Of a stretch of DNA of 64,000 nt, positions 8,107-18,233 are shown in pieces. Numbering within the stretch: position 1 is the stretch's first letter; every line of letters begins with the position of its first letter. Below the pieces are notes generated by a model. The model was not told the origin of the DNA and ran no database searches. It was given only the letters and a program-made list of their open reading frames with translations. The position numbers were made by a program, and so were the translations under genes. The stretch comes from Pontibaca salina (GTDB lineage Bacteria; Pseudomonadota; Alphaproteobacteria; Rhodobacterales; Rhodobacteraceae), in assembly GCF_016307205.1 (NCBI RefSeq), contig NZ_JAEIJD010000010.1, positions 35,930 to 99,929 on the forward strand, in the 5' to 3' direction.

Positions 8107-10650
8107 GTGCAGAACAATCCTGACATAACGCTGATAACCGCAGGTGCTCCGATAACCGCCTCTAAGCATGGCGGCCGGGCGAAATGTCTGCAAAGGTTGG
8201 TGCGGCTGGATCTGCCGGTGCCGCGCACCGTGGCGCTGTCCTTTGGCACGGTAAACCGCATCACGTCTGGCGATTTGCCTGACATGGCGAAGATACTCGA
8301 ACAGTTTGCCCCGGACAGTCTGCTTTGTGTGCGCCCATCCTCGGAAGACCCCGATTGGGGCGGGCCGGGCGCGGTGCTGAATATTGGGATGAATGAGGCG
8401 CGTTGCGCAGAACTGGGCGAAACGTTGGGGCCCGAGGCGGCTGTGCAGCTTTATCAACGATTTGTACAAGCCTATGCAGTGCATGTTGCAGAGCTGGATC
8501 CCGATCTGTTCGACGATATCACTGACACGGGGCAGCCGGGGCTGGCCGCGACCTTGCGCGTCTATGAAGAGGAAACCGACGAGCCGTTCCCCCAGGAGCC
8601 GGGCGCACAGTTAGCGGGTGTGTTGCGGTCTATGGCGCGGGCCTGGGGCAGCACTTCGGCGCGGTTGTTACGGCAAGCCAAGGGCGCGCCGGTCGAAGCT
8701 GGTCTGGGCCTTGTGGTGCAGCAGATGATTCCGCTTGTCGGGCAGGCGGAATGCGGTGCCGGGGTTATGCAGCTGGTCGATGTGGTCACCGGCCAGCTAC
8801 AAATCACGGGCCGTTATCGCAGCCGCAACCGTGAGCGCGCGGCGCTTGGAGCCACGACGACGCTTTATCTGCAGCGCGACAAGCGCGGCCCGGCGCTGGA
8901 AGATGTCGCCCCCGAGGCGTTCGCTGCGTTGACAGCCTATGCCGCATTGATGCGCGAGAAATTGCGCGAAGAGATGCAGGTCGAATTTGTCATCGAAAAT
9001 GGCGCTGTCCATATTCTTGACGGGGTGCGTGCGCCGCGCAGTAGTCGTGCTGCAGTGCGGATTGCGGTGCGGCTTGCGCAGGATGGCATCATTACACCGC
9101 AAGAAGCGGTGATGCGCGTCGACCCGCACAGTCTGAATGCGCTGTTGCACCCTCAGGTTGCGCCGGGCGCCAAGCGCGATATTCTGGTCACGGGCATTGC
9201 CGCCAGTCCGGGGGCTGCGACCGGGCGTATCGTGTTCACCTCGGCGGCGGCGCAGGCCAGCGCGGCGCGGCGTGAACCGTGTGTTTTGGTGCGGCGCGAA
9301 ACGTCGCCCGAGGACATAAGGGGCATGCACGCATCGGTTGCCGTGCTGACCGAACGTGGCGGTATGTCAAGCCATGCGGCAGTGATCGGGCGCGGTTTCG
9401 GGTTGCCTTGCATTGTTGGCGCATCGAGTTTGCGGTTCCAAACCAGCAAGGGGCCGATCACAACGGCGGATGGCCGGGTGCTGAAAGCCGGGGATATGAT
9501 TACGATCGACGGCACGACAGGGCAGGTGCTCGCGGGCGAACCCGAGATGCTTGGGGCGGCGCTGGATGATGCATTTCAGACGCTGATGCAATGGGTCGAC
9601 GCGGCGCGCGACATCGAGGTACGTGCCAATGCCGACACCCCTGAGGATGCGCAGACAGCGCGCAACTTCAAGGCCCAGGGGATCGGTTTGTGCCGCACCG
9701 AGCACATGTTTTCCCAACCCGGTCGGCTGACCGTCATGCGCGAGATGATATTTGCCGACACTGGCGCGGAACGTGCAGCGGTTCTTGAACGCCTGCTGCC
9801 GATGCAGCGCGATGATTTTGCCCAGTTGTTCCGCATAATGCAGGGGTTGCCGGTCTGCGTCCGCCTGTTTGACCCGCCGCTGCATGAGTTCCTGCCGACC
9901 TCGCGGACGGGCCAGCGCGAACTGGCGAAGGCGCTGGGTCTGCCAGTTTCCGATGTCTCGCGCCGAGTCGAAACAATGTTTGAATACAACCCGATGCTCG
10001 GCCTGCGCGGGGTGCGGTTGGGCGTCATCCTGCCGGAAATTTACGACATGCAGGTGCGCGCGATATTCGAAGCCACGCTGCTCGCCATTGATGCAGGCGC
10101 ACCCTTGGTGCCCGATGTCATGATTCCGCTGGTCAGCGCCGCACCCGAGGTCGAATTGGTCAGCGCCCGTATCAAGGCAGTGGCGGCTGCCGTGCGCGCC
10201 GAAAAGGGGCGCGATTTTAATTACCGTCTCGGGGTGATGGTCGAAACGCCGCGCGCCTGCCTGCAGGCAGGTGAGATCGCGCCATATGTCGAATTCCTGA
10301 GCTTTGGCACCAATGATCTGACCCAGATGGCCTATGGTCTGTCGCGTGACGATGCCGGACGGTTCATGTCGAACTATGTGCAAAAGGGCATTTACCCCGA
10401 AGATCCGTTCCATGTGCTTGATGTCGATGGCGTGGGCGAATTGCTTAGCCTTGGGGCTGACCGCGGCCGTGCGGCCAGTCCGGAAATAACACTGTCGATC
10501 TGCGGCGAACATGGCGGCAATCCAGAATCCATCGCGTTTTGTCGCGACGCCGGTTTCGACTATGTGTCTTGTTCACCATATCGGGTGCCAGTGGCGCGGT
10601 TGGCGGCAGCTCAATATGCGATTCGCCATAAAATCGGTCTGGACGACTGA
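8107..10650 (+). CDS. PEP-utilising pyruvate phosphate dikinase-like protein
   Basis: 847 residues from the GTG at 8107 (GAAAGGT about 8 bases upstream; a TTG at 8056 is a poorer option). Domain order matches pyruvate phosphate dikinase: nucleotide-binding half, phospho-histidine domain (TERGGMSSHAAV, His about 423) and C-terminal PEP/pyruvate barrel with CRTEHMF, VRLFDPPLHEF, NPMLGLRGVRLG, MVETPRAC, GTNDLTQM and the catalytic Cys about 799 in ICGEHGG. The N-terminal half is degenerate: the usual GGKG-type opening reads HGGRAKCLQ and the second ATP site reads CGAGVMQL. It could be a true dikinase, a PEP-dependent phosphotransferase acting on a partner, or an enzyme with a new donor. Separate from but codirectional with glyS. 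Confidence 0.75.
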   Translation: MQNNPDITLITAGAPITASKHGGRAKCLQRLVRLDLPVPRTVALSFGTVNRITSGDLPDMAKILEQFAPDSLLCVRPSSEDPDWGGPGAVLNIGMNEARCAELGETLGPEAAVQLYQRFVQAYAVHVAELDPDLFDDITDTGQPGLAATLRVYEEETDEPFPQEPGAQLAGVLRSMARAWGSTSARLLRQAKGAPVEAGLGLVVQQMIPLVGQAECGAGVMQLVDVVTGQLQITGRYRSRNRERAALGATTTLYLQRDKRGPALEDVAPEAFAALTAYAALMREKLREEMQVEFVIENGAVHILDGVRAPRSSRAAVRIAVRLAQDGIITPQEAVMRVDPHSLNALLHPQVAPGAKRDILVTGIAASPGAATGRIVFTSAAAQASAARREPCVLVRRETSPEDIRGMHASVAVLTERGGMSSHAAVIGRGFGLPCIVGASSLRFQTSKGPITTADGRVLKAGDMITIDGTTGQVLAGEPEMLGAALDDAFQTLMQWVDAARDIEVRANADTPEDAQTARNFKAQGIGLCRTEHMFSQPGRLTVMREMIFADTGAERAAVLERLLPMQRDDFAQLFRIMQGLPVCVRLFDPPLHEFLPTSRTGQRELAKALGLPVSDVSRRVETMFEYNPMLGLRGVRLGVILPEIYDMQVRAIFEATLLAIDAGAPLVPDVMIPLVSAAPEVELVSARIKAVAAAVRAEKGRDFNYRLGVMVETPRACLQAGEIAPYVEFLSFGTNDLTQMAYGLSRDDAGRFMSNYVQKGIYPEDPFHVLDVDGVGELLSLGADRGRAASPEITLSICGEHGGNPESIAFCRDAGFDYVSCSPYRVPVARLAAAQYAIRHKIGLDD

Positions 10651-10831
10651 CGGGGTAACTTACACCTCGCCGGCGCTGTTAATTTGCAACTATTAGCGAA
10701 TTTTCGGCGGTTTTTCTCCGTTTTTAGCAGGTAATTTCGCTCAAACTGGACCTTTGGTTGACTCCCGGCTATGGCCGCGCGGCATCTGCTGCAATGAGTC
10801 CGCCTTTTGGGGCTGATCTCAAGGGGGTTAC

Positions 10832-11491
10832 ATGACAAGATTTCTTGTCGCGGTGGCAATCGCCACCGCAGCTGTTGGTTTGGTGTTTGCGGTTCCGCTC
10901 AAGGTCGAAGCGGAACATGGCAGCGCCATGGCGCAGGATCGCGCGCGTGTGGCACCGCCTCGAACCGGAGGCGTGAGGGGTCTGCTGACATCACTCCGCC
11001 CGCCCGCGAAGACGCCAAAGAAGCCGCGCCAAGTCGAATTCAGCCGCACCTGGGTTGATAGTCAGCCCAGTCCCAGTGGGGGAGCGGACTGGCAATGCCT
11101 GTCCGAGGCGCTGTATTTCGAGGCGCGCGGAGAGACCGTCAGGGGCCAGTTTGCGGTCGCCGAAGTTATCCTTAACCGCACGAAAAGCCCACAATACCCC
11201 CAGACGGTTTGCGGTGTGATTCGGCAAGGGACGGGGCGCAAGCATCAGTGCCAATTTTCCTATACCTGCGACGGCAACAAGGAAGTGATTGCTGAACCCC
11301 GCGCATTCGAACGTGTGTCCAAAGTCGCCCGTGCCGTTCTGGATGGGGCGCGGGTCAATCTGACAGATGGGGCGACCCATTACCACACCGTGAATGTCAG
11401 TCCGTCTTGGTCACGGGTTTTCACCCGGACCGCAGCCATCGGCGTACATTTATTTTATCGCGACAATTACAGGACTGCTCAGGCGCATTGA
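10832..11491 (+). CDS. SleB-type cell wall hydrolase
   Basis: 219 residues with an N-terminal hydrophobic signal/anchor (about 4-24), a proline- and basic-rich linker (about 40-75), and a Hydrolase_2 (SleB/CwlJ) domain from about residue 85. The key pattern WQCLSEALYFEARGE carries the family catalytic glutamate; AVAEVILNRTKS and YHTVNVSPSWS follow. Predicted to act in the periplasm on peptidoglycan, as lytic transglycosylase or related glycan hydrolase in this family. AAGGGGGTT lies ahead of the ATG. The 180-base gap upstream is AT-rich and probably holds its promoter. Confidence 0.85.
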   Translation: MTRFLVAVAIATAAVGLVFAVPLKVEAEHGSAMAQDRARVAPPRTGGVRGLLTSLRPPAKTPKKPRQVEFSRTWVDSQPSPSGGADWQCLSEALYFEARGETVRGQFAVAEVILNRTKSPQYPQTVCGVIRQGTGRKHQCQFSYTCDGNKEVIAEPRAFERVSKVARAVLDGARVNLTDGATHYHTVNVSPSWSRVFTRTAAIGVHLFYRDNYRTAQAH

Positions 11492-11626
11492 TGCGGAACC
11501 GCAACCTGTCAATTATCTTGGCATAGTGCGAAAACATGGTTCAGATCAGCGCCGAACCACGCTAGAACGCTCGCGCATGGCCCGCTGGGCTGCTTTTCTT
11601 TCGCAATCCAAAAGGGCTTCACCAAT

Positions 11627-12547
11627 ATGAGCAGTGAAATCCGCAACGCCTTTGCGCATCCGTCCGAGCGGGCCGAGGCCAGCAATCCCAACGGACCGCT
11701 CGACCGCATTTCCCTACGCGATTACATCGTCGCGGTTGAAATCGGCGCGTTTCAAGCGGAACGTGGCACCATTCAGCGCGTGCGGTTCAATATTGTGGTC
11801 GAGGTACAACCTCTGACTGACGCGATTGATGACGATGTGGACCGTATCCTGTCATACGACCGCGTGACCGAAGCGATTGCCGATTCGCTGGCCGAAGAGC
11901 GGCTGAACCTGCTGGAAACACTGGCGGAACGCGTCGCCGGGCGGATCTTGCTGGAACCGCAGGCCGTGCGCGTGTTCGTACGGATTGAAAAGCTTGATCG
12001 CGGCCCTGGTGCGCTGGGCGTCGAAATTGTTCGCGCGCGCGACGCGCAGCCCGGTGAGGCCGGCGCACAGGAACGGCCCCAACCCAGACTGATGTTTTTG
12101 TCCAATGCAGCTATTGCCTCGCCCAACCTTTCGAGGTGGATTGACCAGCTCCGCGCCGATGGCCGCCCGCTGATCCTGTGTGTCGGAGCGCCTGACTTGG
12201 CTGCACCGCAGACCGGCCACCGAATGACCCAGCGTCGGATTGATCTGCTGGCGTTGGAGCAGAACGCCTGGATTCTGGCGGCGCGGGACGAGCGCTGCAA
12301 GGTTGTTGCGACCCGAACCGAACTGGACTGGGCGATAAAGAACGATCAGATCAGTATCTGGGCGCCGTCGAAAATCGTGCTCGATGCGGTTGATGGCCCC
12401 TCGGCGCATCGTGCCGATGCAGTGGCGCTCGCAGCGTGGTTTGCCACGACTTTCGAGGCAGAGGAAATCATCGTGATCGGGGCGGACGTGCCGGAGTTCC
12501 CGGGCCTGACTCTGCGCGCCGTGCCGGTCGATCAGGCGAAACTATGA
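11627..12547 (+). CDS. folB: dihydroneopterin aldolase fused to amino-acid-kinase-like domain
   Basis: 306 residues. The N-terminal half (about 27-145) is FolB: DRISLRDYIVAVEIGAF, ILSYDRVTEAI, LNLLETLAERVA and VRIEKLDRGPGALG are diagnostic; the enzyme splits dihydroneopterin to 6-hydroxymethyldihydropterin and glycolaldehyde. The remaining 150 residues are not part of usual FolB. They read like an amino acid kinase fold: LILCVGAPDLA, a TQRRIDLLALEQNAWIL helix, ISIWAPSKIVLD, then AHRADAVALAAWFATTF and an IIVIGADV strand, but the KxGGS phosphate loop is replaced by FLSNAA. Four-base overlap with folP indicates coupling. Confidence 0.88.
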   Translation: MSSEIRNAFAHPSERAEASNPNGPLDRISLRDYIVAVEIGAFQAERGTIQRVRFNIVVEVQPLTDAIDDDVDRILSYDRVTEAIADSLAEERLNLLETLAERVAGRILLEPQAVRVFVRIEKLDRGPGALGVEIVRARDAQPGEAGAQERPQPRLMFLSNAAIASPNLSRWIDQLRADGRPLILCVGAPDLAAPQTGHRMTQRRIDLLALEQNAWILAARDERCKVVATRTELDWAIKNDQISIWAPSKIVLDAVDGPSAHRADAVALAAWFATTFEAEEIIVIGADVPEFPGLTLRAVPVDQAKL

Positions 12548-13572
12548 GCGCGGCACGTTTTCGCCCGCTGGTTCAATTTGGCACGACCCGTCCGGACGGC
12601 GCATTGTCAGTGGCGGGCGGCCCGTTGTGGTTTACCCAGGTCGAACGTCTGGCCCGCGATGAGGCACCCCGTATCCTTCCCGCAACTCAGACCCCCGCGC
12701 CGGTGCGAAAGGCGCTGACCGCGCCCCGGTCCCCCATTGCCGGGCTGGAACTGGACACGCCTCGCATCATGGGCATTCTGAACGTCACACCCGACAGTTT
12801 TTCGGACGGTGGCCGCCACGCCGATCTGCAAAGCGCGCAGGCAGCGGCGCAGGCGATGTTGAAAGCCGGTGCCGACCTGATCGATATCGGCGGTGAATCC
12901 ACGCGCCCGGGCTCGACCACGATCGCGGGTGCCGAAGAGATTACGCGAACCGTGCCGGTCATTGCCGCACTGCAGGCTGAAACCCGAGTTCCGATTTCCA
13001 TCGATACGCGCAAGGCCGCAGTTGCGCAGGCGGCGCTTGATGCGGGGGCGGCTTTGGTCAATGACGTGTCGGCCTTTACCCATGACGATAAATTGGCCCC
13101 GCTTTGTGCGGCGCGCGGCGTGCCGGTCTGTGTGATGCACAGCCAGGGCGACCCGGCAACAATGCAGGACGATCCGCGCTATGACGATGTGCTGTTGGAT
13201 GTTTATGACGCGCTGGAAGAGCGCATCAGCGCGTTGGAGGCCGTGGGCATCGCCCGCAGCAATATCATTGCCGATCCGGGAATTGGATTTGGAAAGACCC
13301 TTGCGCACAATCTGACGCTATTGCGCAATATTGCTGTATTTCACGGCCTTGGCTGTGCCTTGCTACTTGGTGTCTCGCGCAAAGGATTCATCGGTCATGT
13401 GGGGCAAGAACCGCGCGCGGATGCGCGCGCGCCGGGGTCCATCGCGGTAGGCCTGGCGGCCTTGGCGCAAGGTGTGCAATTTTTGCGGGTCCATGATGTA
13501 GCGGAAACGGTGCAGGCGGTCCGGTTGTGGCAGGCCGTGCATGAGGGCGGATATGAGGATCTAGATGCGTAA
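12544..13572 (+). CDS. folP: dihydropteroate synthase
   Basis: 342-residue enzyme joining 6-hydroxymethyldihydropterin diphosphate and p-aminobenzoate, the target of sulfonamides. Motifs in order: [16 protein letters not shown] (about 75-90), [11 protein letters not shown] (about 117), [37 protein letters not shown] and [12 protein letters not shown]. About 70 residues precede the usual core; this extension is poorly conserved and of unknown use. ATG overlaps the folB stop as ATGA, and the 3' end overlaps glmM by 8 bases. It acts directly after folB in folate synthesis. Confidence 0.96.
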   Translation: MSAARFRPLVQFGTTRPDGALSVAGGPLWFTQVERLARDEAPRILPATQTPAPVRKALTAPRSPIAGLELDTPRIMGILNVTPDSFSDGGRHADLQSAQAAAQAMLKAGADLIDIGGESTRPGSTTIAGAEEITRTVPVIAALQAETRVPISIDTRKAAVAQAALDAGAALVNDVSAFTHDDKLAPLCAARGVPVCVMHSQGDPATMQDDPRYDDVLLDVYDALEERISALEAVGIARSNIIADPGIGFGKTLAHNLTLLRNIAVFHGLGCALLLGVSRKGFIGHVGQEPRADARAPGSIAVGLAALAQGVQFLRVHDVAETVQAVRLWQAVHEGGYEDLDA

Positions 13573-14911
13573 ACTGTTTGGAACCGACGGCGTGCGTGGC
13601 GCCGCCAATACCCACCCAATGACCGCCGACATGGCGTTGCGCATCGGTGCTGCTGTCGGGCGCTATTTTCGGCGTGATAATGGCGGCGTGCATCGCGTCG
13701 TGATCGGCAAGGATACGCGCCTGTCGGGCTATATGTTCGAAAACGCGCTGACCGCAGGGCTGACCAGCACCGGCATGAATGTGTTGCTGCTGGGGCCGGT
13801 GCCAACGCCGGCTGTCGGCCTGATGACCAAATCGATGCGGGCGGATCTCGGGGTGATGATATCAGCCAGCCACAATCCGGCGCATGATAACGGGATCAAG
13901 TTTTTCGGCCCCGATGGGTTCAAACTGTCGGATCAGGTCGAAATCGAAATTGAAGCGCTGGTCGAATCCGGTGTCGAGCCGACCGCCGCCGACAGCATCG
14001 GCCGCGCCAAGCGGATCGACGATGCGCGGTTTCGTTATGGCGAACGGGTCAAATCCTCGCTGCCGCGTGACCTGATGCTGGAGGGCCTGAAAGTGGTCGT
14101 CGACTGCGCCAACGGCGCTGCTTATCGTGCCGCACCGGAAATCCTGTGGGAGTTGGGCGCCACCGTTATCCCAGTCGGAACCCAACCCGATGGCTTTAAT
14201 ATCAACCGTAATTGCGGCTCGACCAGCCCCGATGTGGCGGCACAAACCGTGGTTGCTCATGGGGCCGATGTGGGGGTCTGCCTTGATGGTGACGCTGACC
14301 GGGTGATCATCATCGATGAAACCGGTGAGATCGCCGATGGCGACCAGTTTATGGCGCTTCTGGCGACCCATTGGGCCGCCGAGGGCCGGCTTGCGGGCAA
14401 TTCCTTGGTGACCACGGTGATGTCAAATCTTGGGCTGGAGCGGCACTTGGGCGAGCACGGGATTGCGCTTGAGCGCACCGCTGTCGGGGATCGCTATGTC
14501 GTTGAGCGTATGCGCCAAGGCGGGTTCAATCTGGGAGGCGAGCAATCGGGCCATATCGTGATGACCGATTTCGCGACAACCGGCGATGGGCTGATGGCTG
14601 GGCTACATTTTCTGGCCGAGATGTTGCGCTCGGGGCAGGTCGCCAGCACTTTAGCGCGCCAGTTCGAACCGGTGCCGCAATTGCTAAAAAACGTGCGCTA
14701 TACGGCTGGCGAAGCGCCGCTTGATGCGCCAGGCGTCCAGACCGCGATTGCCGAAGCCGAATCCGCCCTTTCCGGACGCGGGCGGCTTTTGATCCGCAAA
14801 TCCGGCACCGAGCCCTTGATCCGCGTCATGGCTGAATCCGAGGACGAGGCGCTGATGAATAACGCCGTGGACGGTGTCGTCGCGGCTGTTGAAAGCGTCA
14901 GCATCGGCTGA
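13565..14911 (+). CDS. glmM: phosphoglucosamine mutase
   Basis: 448 residues, standard length. GlmM interconverts glucosamine-6-phosphate and glucosamine-1-phosphate for UDP-GlcNAc, peptidoglycan and LPS. N-terminal [13 protein letters not shown], the phosphoserine loop [12 protein letters not shown] with active-site Ser102, the metal loop DGDADR (about 243) and the C-terminal phosphate-binding [14 protein letters not shown] are all present. The start lies within the folP 3' end, so folB, folP and glmM form one overlapping unit that ends at the terminator at 14918-14943; the folP-glmM pairing is common in bacteria. Confidence 0.97.
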   Translation: MRKLFGTDGVRGAANTHPMTADMALRIGAAVGRYFRRDNGGVHRVVIGKDTRLSGYMFENALTAGLTSTGMNVLLLGPVPTPAVGLMTKSMRADLGVMISASHNPAHDNGIKFFGPDGFKLSDQVEIEIEALVESGVEPTAADSIGRAKRIDDARFRYGERVKSSLPRDLMLEGLKVVVDCANGAAYRAAPEILWELGATVIPVGTQPDGFNINRNCGSTSPDVAAQTVVAHGADVGVCLDGDADRVIIIDETGEIADGDQFMALLATHWAAEGRLAGNSLVTTVMSNLGLERHLGEHGIALERTAVGDRYVVERMRQGGFNLGGEQSGHIVMTDFATTGDGLMAGLHFLAEMLRSGQVASTLARQFEPVPQLLKNVRYTAGEAPLDAPGVQTAIAEAESALSGRGRLLIRKSGTEPLIRVMAESEDEALMNNAVDGVVAAVESVSIG

Positions 14912-14917
14912 ATAAAA

Positions 14918-14943
14918 AAACCCCGGCGAAACCGCCGGGGTTT
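14918..14943. terminator. bidirectional terminator between glmM and ilvC
   Basis: Perfect inverted repeat CCCCGGCG / CGCCGGGG with a 4-base loop (14921-14928 and 14933-14940), extended by AAA on the left and TTT on the right. An A-run (14914-14920) precedes it, giving a T-run on the minus transcript. It lies between convergent glmM and ilvC and can serve both. Confidence 0.9.
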
Positions 14944-14967
14944 GGGTTACTCAGGGCTTCTAAACCC

Positions 14968-16122
<1,155 letters not shown>

Positions 16123-16578
16123 ATGCTTGATGATCTGGATCGACGCATCCTGCGCCAGTTACAGGCCGACCCGACCCTGTCCACCGCCGATCTGGCCGCG
16201 CGCTGTCGCATCACCGCCGCGACCTGTTGGCGGCGATTGGAGCGCATGCAATCCAGCGGAATCGTCCGGGGGCAGGAGGCAGTGATCGACTGGGCGGCAC
16301 TGGGTTATGCGGTCGAGGTGTCGCTGCGGGTGACGCTGGACAAGACCCAGCCGCGCGGGTTTGACGAGTTGATTGCCGCCGCGCGCGAGGTGCCCGAGGT
16401 GCTGGAGATCCAGACCTTTCTGGGCCGCGTCGATTTGCGTCTGTCAGTGATCGCGCGCGATATGGCGCATTACCAGCAAGTCTATCGCGACCGTATCCTG
16501 ACCCTGCCGCATATCGCAGATATCGAGGCGTTGATGTTGATTTCCCGCGTGAAAAGTGACGAGGCGCTACCGATATGA
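16123..16578 (+). CDS. Lrp/AsnC family transcription regulator (first)
   Basis: 151 residues: winged helix-turn-helix at about 1-60 (LDDLDRRILRQLQADP, then DLAARCRITAATCWRRLERM with the recognition helix) and the RAM/AsnC ligand-binding domain from about 65 (EVLEIQTFLGRVDLRLSVIA). Lrp-type proteins bind amino acids and control their metabolism. Its stop overlaps the next Lrp gene by four bases (ATGA), so the two are co-translated. Divergent from ilvC and upstream of an aminotransferase, consistent with amino-acid control. Confidence 0.9.
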   Translation: MLDDLDRRILRQLQADPTLSTADLAARCRITAATCWRRLERMQSSGIVRGQEAVIDWAALGYAVEVSLRVTLDKTQPRGFDELIAAAREVPEVLEIQTFLGRVDLRLSVIARDMAHYQQVYRDRILTLPHIADIEALMLISRVKSDEALPI

Positions 16579-17033
16579 TCGAATTGGATGAGATCGATCG
16601 CCAATTGCTGCGGGCGCTTGCTCAGGATGTCACCCAAAGTGCGGGGGCATTGGGGCGGCGGTTCGGTCTGTCACAACCGGCCACTTGGCGGCGAATCCGG
16701 CGGCTGCAAGACAGCGGCGCGATCAGCGGGCGGCGCTTGCGGTTGGACAAGGCTGCGCTGGGCTTTGGCGTCACGGTTTTCCTTGGTATCAAGTTGGCCC
16801 GTAAGGGTCATGTCAGCCTCGAGGACTTCGAGCGCGCAGTCAGCGCCATCCCCGAAGTGCAGCTAGTCGAACACGTGCTGGGCCTTTATGATTACCGCCT
16901 GCGCATCGTCGCGCGCGATCTTTCTGATTTCGAACGTGTCTTGCGCCACCGCATTATGACACTGCCCGGCGCCGGCGAAGTCGAGGCCAATGTGGTTCTC
17001 AGCGAGGAGCGCCGCCCCGGACCCTTGGGATAG
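16575..17033 (+). CDS. Lrp/AsnC family transcription regulator (second)
   Basis: 152 residues, a distant paralogue of its upstream neighbour. The HTH is at about 1-60 (LDEIDRQLLRALAQDV, GLSQPATWRRIRRLQDSG) and the AsnC effector domain ends with GAGEVEANVVLSEER. Both proteins have tryptophan-arginine in the recognition helix (CWRR and TWRR), unlike the more usual VxxRV pattern, suggesting a shared, non-standard site or a heteromeric regulator. Fifty-seven bases separate it from the aminotransferase start. Confidence 0.9.
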   Translation: MIELDEIDRQLLRALAQDVTQSAGALGRRFGLSQPATWRRIRRLQDSGAISGRRLRLDKAALGFGVTVFLGIKLARKGHVSLEDFERAVSAIPEVQLVEHVLGLYDYRLRIVARDLSDFERVLRHRIMTLPGAGEVEANVVLSEERRPGPLG

Positions 17034-17090
17034 GCTTTGCAAATGATATGTCATGCAGGATATGCAGGGCAAAACTTTACGGAGAATAAA

Positions 17091-18215
17091 ATGGCATTAC
17101 TTGAAACTATTGACCCAGAGGGGCTTGAAGAATTTTCGGTCGTTTTTACCGACCGTTCGCTGAACCATATGTCGCAAACCTTTCAGCAGGTGATGCGTGA
17201 TATTTCCGGCATGCTGAAAGAGGTCTATAAAGCCGATGCGGTGGCGCTGGTACCCGGTGGCGGCACCTATGCGATGGAATCCGTCGTGCGCCAGTTTGCA
17301 CAGGACACCGACGTTTTGGTAGTGCGCAACGGCTGGTTCTCATATCGATGGAGTCAGATTTTCGAAACCTGCGGGCTGGGCCGCGACAGCCGTGTGCTGA
17401 AGGCCCGCCAGACCGGTAACGACCGTCCGGCGCCTTTCGCTCCGGCCCCGATCGAACAGGTTGTGCAGGAAATCCACGACATGCGCCCCGGCGTGGTGTT
17501 TGCCGCGCATGTGGAAACAGCCGCAGGGGTGATCCTGCCCGATGATTACATCACCGCAATGGCTGAAGCCGCGCATGAGGTCGGCGCATTGATGGTTCTG
17601 GATTGCATCGCTTCCGGCTGTGCCTGGGTCGATATGCAAAAAACCGGCGTGGATGTTCTGATTTCGGCCCCGCAAAAAGGTTGGAGTGCATCGCCTTCGG
17701 CCGGGCTGGTAATGCTGTCGCCGCTGGGACAGGAACGCCTTGAGCAGACCCAGTCGAACAGTTTCTCGCTGGATTTGAAAAGATGGCGCGAGGTCATGGC
17801 CACCTATGAATCCGGCGGACATACCTATCACACGACCATGCCGACAGATGCGCTGCGCGCGTTCCGCGACACCATGATCGAAACCCGTGATTACGGATTT
17901 GACCGGCTGGAAAAGGCGCAGTGGAAGCTTGGCAATGATGTGCGGGCGATGCTGCGCGAACGTGGCATCGTATCGGTGGCCGCCGAAGGCTTCGGGGCTC
18001 CGGGCGTGGTGGTGAGCTATACCGAAGATTCGGGTGTGCATAATGGCTCGAAATTCGCCGCAGAAGGCATGCAGATCGCCGCTGGCGTGCCGCTGGCCTG
18101 TGACGAGCCCGAGGATTTCCGCACGTTCCGTCTGGGTCTGTTTGGTTTGGACAAGCTCTATGATGTGGACGCCACCGTGGCGCGTCTGGAAAAAGTACTC
18201 GACAAGGTGTTGTGA
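17091..18215 (+). CDS. class V aminotransferase (alanine/serine-glyoxylate type)
   Basis: 374 residues, PLP-dependent fold type I. N-terminal FTDRSLNHMSQTFQQVMRD, the LVPGGGTYAMESVVRQFA cofactor loop, the Asp in VLDCIASGC and the Schiff-base lysine about 196 in SAPQKGWSASPSAG are seen. Members of this group include alanine-glyoxylate, serine-glyoxylate and 2-aminoethylphosphonate aminotransferases; no feature here fixes the substrate. ATG 17091 (GGAG 8 bases upstream) is preferred to the in-frame ATG 17037. It follows two Lrp genes in the same direction and probably is their target. Confidence 0.85.
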   Translation: MALLETIDPEGLEEFSVVFTDRSLNHMSQTFQQVMRDISGMLKEVYKADAVALVPGGGTYAMESVVRQFAQDTDVLVVRNGWFSYRWSQIFETCGLGRDSRVLKARQTGNDRPAPFAPAPIEQVVQEIHDMRPGVVFAAHVETAAGVILPDDYITAMAEAAHEVGALMVLDCIASGCAWVDMQKTGVDVLISAPQKGWSASPSAGLVMLSPLGQERLEQTQSNSFSLDLKRWREVMATYESGGHTYHTTMPTDALRAFRDTMIETRDYGFDRLEKAQWKLGNDVRAMLRERGIVSVAAEGFGAPGVVVSYTEDSGVHNGSKFAAEGMQIAAGVPLACDEPEDFRTFRLGLFGLDKLYDVDATVARLEKVLDKVL

Positions 18216-18233
18216 GAATAAGGGCGCGCGGGA

